This document shows positions 59,552 through 64,000 of a DNA stretch of 64,000 nucleotides, one piece after another. Where the stretch lies: positions 29,435-93,434 of IMG/VR virus record IMGVR_UViG_3300044732_000704. One strand, given 5' to 3'. The notes under the pieces are model-generated. The model was not told where the DNA came from. It worked only from the letters and a program-made list of their open reading frames with translations, and ran no database searches. This stretch comes from a virus. The position numbers and the translations under genes were made by a program. Within the stretch, counting starts at the first letter, position 1. Every line of letters starts with the position of its first letter.

Positions 59552-60967
59552 TTGTCAATTACAACAACTGGGTATGACCTGAAGCGTTATCAAGACATTA
59601 TTGCAGAAGTGCAAAGTGATTTCATTACAGCAACGGGTAATCCTAATTTTGATATGAGTGATGACTCACTCATTGGTATTTTAAATAGAATCTGGTGCTT
59701 GAAAGTATCAGAACTTTATGAATTAGCAGCAGCACAATGGAGTGCTGGCGATCCTGATACAGCTACAGGTGTTGCATTAGAACGTATTGTTCGTAGAGCA
59801 AGAATGACTCGCTTACAAGCTGTGAAAGCTTATGGTACATTAGAGTTCACTGGTACGTTAGGTGCTAACATCAACTCAGGTACACAAGTAAAAGATTTAG
59901 CCGGTAATGTTGTCCAGACATTAGCTCAACTGACATTGAATAGTGCTACACTGAAAGCTGTGAACATCAACATCACCGTAGCTAATAACTTCACATATTC
60001 TTTGTCCGTCAATGGCGTAGTTTATTCTGTTATCTCAGATGCTACAGCAACAGAAGCTGAAATAATTTCTCTGTTTCAAACAGTATTGTCATCTCTGACT
60101 ACAATCTCAGTAAGTAATAATGCTAACAGACTTCAGTTAACAAGTCAAACAGATTTCTCTGTGTCTGTATCAACAAACTTAGCTATCTTCAATGTAACAA
60201 ATTCTGTTGCTTCTGAAGCGCTGATTGCTAATACAGAAGACTATGAAGCAAACACATTAAACTACTTAGTCACCACGTTACCATCTATTGTTGTAACCAA
60301 CAATCAGAAGTGGGTGACAGGTAGAGCTGAAGAAACTGACGCTGAACTACGTAGCCGTTTCTATGGTAGTGTTGGCGGGCAAGGTAAAGCTACAGTGAAT
60401 GCTATCTTCGCAGCACTATCGTCTACTGAAGGTGTAGTGAGTGCGGTAGTAGAAGAAAACTGGACGAACACAACAAACTCAAACGGTTTACCAGCTAAGA
60501 GTATTGAATGTACCGTTAAAGGTGGTAGTGACTTAGCTGTAGCTAATACGGTATGGAACACTAAACCGGCGGGTATTCAACCTTTCGGTAATACATCCAC
60601 AAACATTGTTGATAGCCAAAACCAAACACAAACAATCTTCTACTCCCGTCCTGTTGACCAGTATATTCATGTTCGTGTGGAATATCAACTATACAGCGAA
60701 GAATTATTCCCGTCAGATGGTGCTGTGCAGATTGCTAACGCAGTGAAATCTTATGGTGACTCATTAGGATTGAATGAAGATGTAATCCCTCAACGTATTA
60801 TGGGTGCTATCTATTCTAAAGTAAGTGGTATCAGTAACCTCGCTGTCACTGCTGGTAAGACATTAACTCCCACTGATACCCCTGTATTGTCTAGCGGCAT
60901 TACTACTATTGGTAGAAAGGATGAAGCTGTATTTGATATTAGTCGTATCACAGTAATTGCGGGGTAA
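59552..60967 (+). CDS. Baseplate protein J-like
   Basis: 471 residues from TTG 59552 (AGGATAAGAGA upstream). Segment ALERIVRRARMTRLQAVKAYG and a later AEETDAELRSRF fit the baseplate J family (gp6/gpJ). A Ser/Thr-rich strand domain sits at about 130-220. Confidence 0.8.
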   Translation: MSITTTGYDLKRYQDIIAEVQSDFITATGNPNFDMSDDSLIGILNRIWCLKVSELYELAAAQWSAGDPDTATGVALERIVRRARMTRLQAVKAYGTLEFTGTLGANINSGTQVKDLAGNVVQTLAQLTLNSATLKAVNINITVANNFTYSLSVNGVVYSVISDATATEAEIISLFQTVLSSLTTISVSNNANRLQLTSQTDFSVSVSTNLAIFNVTNSVASEALIANTEDYEANTLNYLVTTLPSIVVTNNQKWVTGRAEETDAELRSRFYGSVGGQGKATVNAIFAALSSTEGVVSAVVEENWTNTTNSNGLPAKSIECTVKGGSDLAVANTVWNTKPAGIQPFGNTSTNIVDSQNQTQTIFYSRPVDQYIHVRVEYQLYSEELFPSDGAVQIANAVKSYGDSLGLNEDVIPQRIMGAIYSKVSGISNLAVTAGKTLTPTDTPVLSSGITTIGRKDEAVFDISRITVIAG

Positions 60968-60971
60968 TATC

Positions 60972-61589
60972 ATGTACCCAGTTAAGATAACAAATCATGT
61001 GGAGCAAGCGAAAGCTTTGCTCCTCTATCAATTTAGAAATAGTCCTAACATTCAGAAAGTAGTTGAAGTATTCCATACACAAATACAGAACGTAGAGAAT
61101 GAATACTTCACTTTACTTGAATCCCTCGGTATTGATACAGCGTATGGCTACGCTTTAGATGTTATCGGGAAAGAAGTACAAGAAGCTCGACAGAGTAGAA
61201 CTGATGAAGAGTATAGAAGTGCTATTCTCACTAAAGTATTCATAAACAATTCATCGGGTACGCCAGAAGAAGTTATTGCTGCCGCCAAACAAATTACTGG
61301 AGCAACAACAATTAAGTATTCTGAGCAATATCCTGCTGCTGTTGTGTTAGAGATTCTTGGAGCAGAGTATGTTTCCAAGGCAACAACTATCCGTAAAACA
61401 ATACCCGCTGCTGTAGATTTAGTGTTCGGTAATACAATGGAAATTGATACAGCACAATCTTATTCCGGTGCTGCCTACACACAGCAAGTGTTGTTTGAAA
61501 GCAATCCGGTTTATACAGATCTAATAGTTGGTGGGTATTTAGTCTCTACAGGACAATTATCAGAAGATACCATATTGTACCAACCATAA
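60972..61589 (+). CDS. Baseplate/tail protein (DUF2612-like, gpI position)
   Basis: ATG 60972, after GCGGGG. 205 residues with GYALDVIGKEVQEARQSRTDEE and NNSSGTPEEVIAAAKQITG, matching the DUF2612 tail family. It should link the baseplate to fibres. Confidence 0.7.
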   Translation: MYPVKITNHVEQAKALLLYQFRNSPNIQKVVEVFHTQIQNVENEYFTLLESLGIDTAYGYALDVIGKEVQEARQSRTDEEYRSAILTKVFINNSSGTPEEVIAAAKQITGATTIKYSEQYPAAVVLEILGAEYVSKATTIRKTIPAAVDLVFGNTMEIDTAQSYSGAAYTQQVLFESNPVYTDLIVGGYLVSTGQLSEDTILYQP

Positions 61590-61601
61590 CAGAGGAAAGA
61601 A

Positions 61602-63548
61602 ATGAGTATTACAAAATTATATGCTGGTGTGGTTGGTGATCCATTAAATACATCAGGCCCACAACTCGCGGCCTCAGTTAACCAGTTAATTGATACACAC
61701 GTATCGCATTTGAAAGCACTGCCTACGGCGGCAAATGCACAGACTAACACTGTGTATAAAGTTATATCTTTCTACGATGGTTGGGCCGCACTTACCTCTA
61801 CCCCAAGTGGCGGTGGTTTATTTGTATGGAATCCTACCGCAAATAAAGCACTACATAACGGGATTACACACTATTCTCCAGAATCAATATTAGCTTGGGA
61901 TGGTACTCAAGCTGATTTACCTACACTACTAGACTGGACTGGTTCTGGTACAGGGGTATTTGTACGTATTCGTGGTGAGAGTTTGAATGTAGAGATGGCT
62001 GGTGCTGTGCAGAGCAATGCAATTAATAACGCAGCAGCTATCACAAAGACATTAAATGTGGCAGCTAGTTTACAATGTATGGTATCAGGTACTAAAGGTA
62101 TCTGGTATGGAGTTAGCGGAAACATCACAACTCCGACTTGGGTTTGGTTAGAAAGTATTAAACTAAAACAATTAACCCCCGCTAGTGTAAGCCGTAGAAC
62201 ATTATTCCAAGCATCTGGTACTAAATTTCACCTTAAAGATGTTACTGTAGATAGAAACGGGGACGGCTCTAGCGGCTCATTAACTGATGCTGCTGGAGTT
62301 TGGGTGAATGACTGTCCTGACGTCAATCTTGAAGATGTAGAAGTATTTGGTAATGACTTTGGTTCTGGTATTGCTGTTATTCGTTGTGATAATGCAGTAA
62401 TCAAAAGTATCTTTGTTCACGATATTGCCGGAGGTACTAATGTGTCTGCTGCAATTACAGATGACTCTATTCACGGTTTATGGGTACAGGGTGGTACTGG
62501 AGTTACTATTATCAACCCACGCATCAGGAACTTGCTGAACCGTTGGTCGGGTCAAGCATCATTCAACCGTTTTTCTAGGGGTATTGCTATAGGTGGGTCA
62601 AAGAGATTCTCCATCAGCAACCCTATGGTGGATAATGTTGACCAAGGTATTGATCTTACTGGAGACCAAAATCCAGAGTTCTTTGAAGTGACTGGAGGTA
62701 TAATTTCCAACTGTTATACTTGGGGAACTAAATGCGCTAACAGTGTACAAAACGGAGTCTTCACTGGGGTAGTGGCTTACCGTTGCGGTCAATCAGGTTT
62801 TGTGTCTAGCTCACCTAGCGTAGTGATGCCTGATAGAACTCAGAACATCACTTATACAGGATGTAAATCTATCCAAACTGGTTTTGGCGGGGTGTGGACC
62901 TCACTTGCTAACGTAGCTGGTTTTAGAGTGGCTAACACAGGTACTTATCCTGATTATCCTCGTTCTATTAAGTATGTGGGTTGTTCAGCAGATGGGGCTG
63001 ACGGAGCAATGGAGTATGGTTTCTTCAGTGACGCCACATTAGGTACAACTGACGGTGAACAATGGATTGAAGCGATTCACTGTGATGTTCAAGGAGCTAT
63101 AGTTAAAAACTACTATGGACTAAACAATGGATATGCAGACAGACAGCGTAGCACTGCACAATCTATCCCAAACAATGTTTGGACAGACCTTGAATATACT
63201 TCCACAACAGACTTCATGGGGGCATCTTCTGGGGTCGCATCTACTGAACTAAGTGCAACTCGATCTGGAATTTACACAATAGATGCAGGTATTACATGGG
63301 CAGGTAGTAATGTAGGAACTCGTTTCATTAGGTTAATGCTCAATGGTGTGGTAGTGAGAGGCTCTATAGTAAGAATTCCAGCGGTGACTGCTAATGAATT
63401 TAATATGAATACATCCATAACGATCCCAGTAAACACTGGGGGATTGCCAGTAAAAGTTCAAGTTTGCCAAGACAGTGGTGCTGCTTTGAATATCTTAGGT
63501 GGGGCTTTTAGACTTTCATTGGTATCGGCAGGTTATGGTGGAAACTAA
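61602..63548 (+). CDS. Tailspike-like receptor-binding protein
   Basis: 648 residues. N-terminal tail-attachment region with GGLFVWNPTANKALHNG and DGTQADLP, then a right-handed beta-helix pattern (about 190-500; repeated short strands with D/N turns), and a C1q/TNF-like C-terminal jelly roll (SGIYTIDAGITW, TRFIRLMLNG). The beta-helix could hold polysaccharide depolymerase activity; no catalytic pair can be assigned. Confidence 0.75.
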   Translation: MSITKLYAGVVGDPLNTSGPQLAASVNQLIDTHVSHLKALPTAANAQTNTVYKVISFYDGWAALTSTPSGGGLFVWNPTANKALHNGITHYSPESILAWDGTQADLPTLLDWTGSGTGVFVRIRGESLNVEMAGAVQSNAINNAAAITKTLNVAASLQCMVSGTKGIWYGVSGNITTPTWVWLESIKLKQLTPASVSRRTLFQASGTKFHLKDVTVDRNGDGSSGSLTDAAGVWVNDCPDVNLEDVEVFGNDFGSGIAVIRCDNAVIKSIFVHDIAGGTNVSAAITDDSIHGLWVQGGTGVTIINPRIRNLLNRWSGQASFNRFSRGIAIGGSKRFSISNPMVDNVDQGIDLTGDQNPEFFEVTGGIISNCYTWGTKCANSVQNGVFTGVVAYRCGQSGFVSSSPSVVMPDRTQNITYTGCKSIQTGFGGVWTSLANVAGFRVANTGTYPDYPRSIKYVGCSADGADGAMEYGFFSDATLGTTDGEQWIEAIHCDVQGAIVKNYYGLNNGYADRQRSTAQSIPNNVWTDLEYTSTTDFMGASSGVASTELSATRSGIYTIDAGITWAGSNVGTRFIRLMLNGVVVRGSIVRIPAVTANEFNMNTSITIPVNTGGLPVKVQVCQDSGAALNILGGAFRLSLVSAGYGGN

Positions 63549-63566
63549 TATAATACAGGAAATAAA

Positions 63567-64000
63567 ATGGCTACAATTTTAACAGATGTAGGTAGGGCTA
63601 AATTATTAGTAGCCACTCCAATGGCGCCTGTTACTCTTTTAAGTATGGCATTTGGTGACGGCAGTGGGTCTCTCCCTGCCGTTGACCCTACCAGAACATC
63701 TCTGGTAAATGAAGTAATTAGGGTTAATTGCTCTAATCCAATTAAAGATACTGCAGACCCCACAGTGATTGCAGTAAGTGGGTACATTCCGAGAACGTTC
63801 GGTGGTGTAACATTACGTGAAGTTGGCATCTATGATAGTACTGGTGTTTTGATTGCTTACGGTACAATTAACAACCAAGTAATTCAAACACCGACAACAG
63901 AATATGGTTTCACTTATGTTGGTACTATCAGGGTAAAACTTGATAACACCGCAATGACAACTGTAATCAATTCTGATGCCCCTGCTTTTGACCACAGAGG
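63567..64000 (+). CDS. Tail fibre protein, N-terminal part, runs off the window
   Basis: 144 codons visible, no stop before the end. MATILTDVGRAKLLVATP and TLREVGIYDSTGVLIAYG match the N-terminal domain of P2 gpH-like tail fibres (DUF3751 type), where G-(I/L)-Y-D/N is conserved. AGGAAATAAA precedes ATG. Confidence 0.75.
   Translation, partial: MATILTDVGRAKLLVATPMAPVTLLSMAFGDGSGSLPAVDPTRTSLVNEVIRVNCSNPIKDTADPTVIAVSGYIPRTFGGVTLREVGIYDSTGVLIAYGTINNQVIQTPTTEYGFTYVGTIRVKLDNTAMTTVINSDAPAFDHR

Noticed and set aside
1-64000. tRNA genes and CRISPR arrays
   Set aside because: No cloverleaf with a conserved TTCGA-type T-loop context and no regularly spaced direct repeats with unique spacers were found by eye; the 33341 array spacing is too short for CRISPR.

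Overview
The window is a 64 kb stretch of a large tailed phage with a contractile tail (myovirus, Caudoviricetes). The evidence is a nearly complete morphogenesis block (terminase, portal, XkdF-type protease, gpE-type capsid protein, tail sheath and tube, G/GT tail chaperone with a -1 slippery site, tape measure, and baseplate proteins including the W, J and I homologues). An embedded two-component spanin (Rz with Rz1 out of frame inside it) points to a Gram-negative host. Base composition is AT-rich, and nearly all recognisable promoters are host sigma70-like (TTGACA, 16-17 nt, TAxxxT), so host RNA polymerase probably transcribes most of the window. I cannot name the host; a gammaproteobacterium is the likeliest guess. 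No integrase, tRNA genes, CRISPR, RNA polymerase, full-size replicase, holin or endolysin was recognised here, so parts of the genome lie outside the window.

Layout. 1-6700 (minus): small unknown genes, a lone TnpB, a broken denV (T4 endonuclease V-like), a homing-type endonuclease that truncates its neighbour, and a polymerase-palm-like protein. 6800-13624 (plus): small accessory genes; 10399-13624 is a cassette of tiny genes with its own promoter-rich leader. 13681-14464: an 800-bp gene-free convergent gap with repeats. 14465-32916 (minus): a long run of overlapping early/middle genes with a Pif1-like helicase, two methyltransferases, spanins, an alarmone-hydrolase-like HD protein, a kinase-like protein, dNMP kinase, ClpP-like protease, PhoH-like ATPase and a nucleotidyltransferase; one structural-looking gene (24518-25066) points the other way. 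33179-37919 (plus): five 22-bp iteron-like dyads, a tiny ribbon-helix-helix-like protein and a winged-helix protein, then more accessory genes and a structured RNA candidate. 37984-64000 (plus): packaging, head, neck, tail, baseplate and tail-fibre genes, ending inside a tail-fibre gene.

Most striking: three group I introns interrupt terL (inside the Walker A motif), the portal gene and the tape measure gene (the last with an HNH endonuclease and its own consensus promoter). Two long, highly structured non-coding segments (37021-37352 and 39121-39637) are candidate large phage RNAs. A family of leader elements sharing AAACGCTCTAGG and AATTGATTGTAG precedes several small operons. Mobile-DNA damage is visible in several genes.
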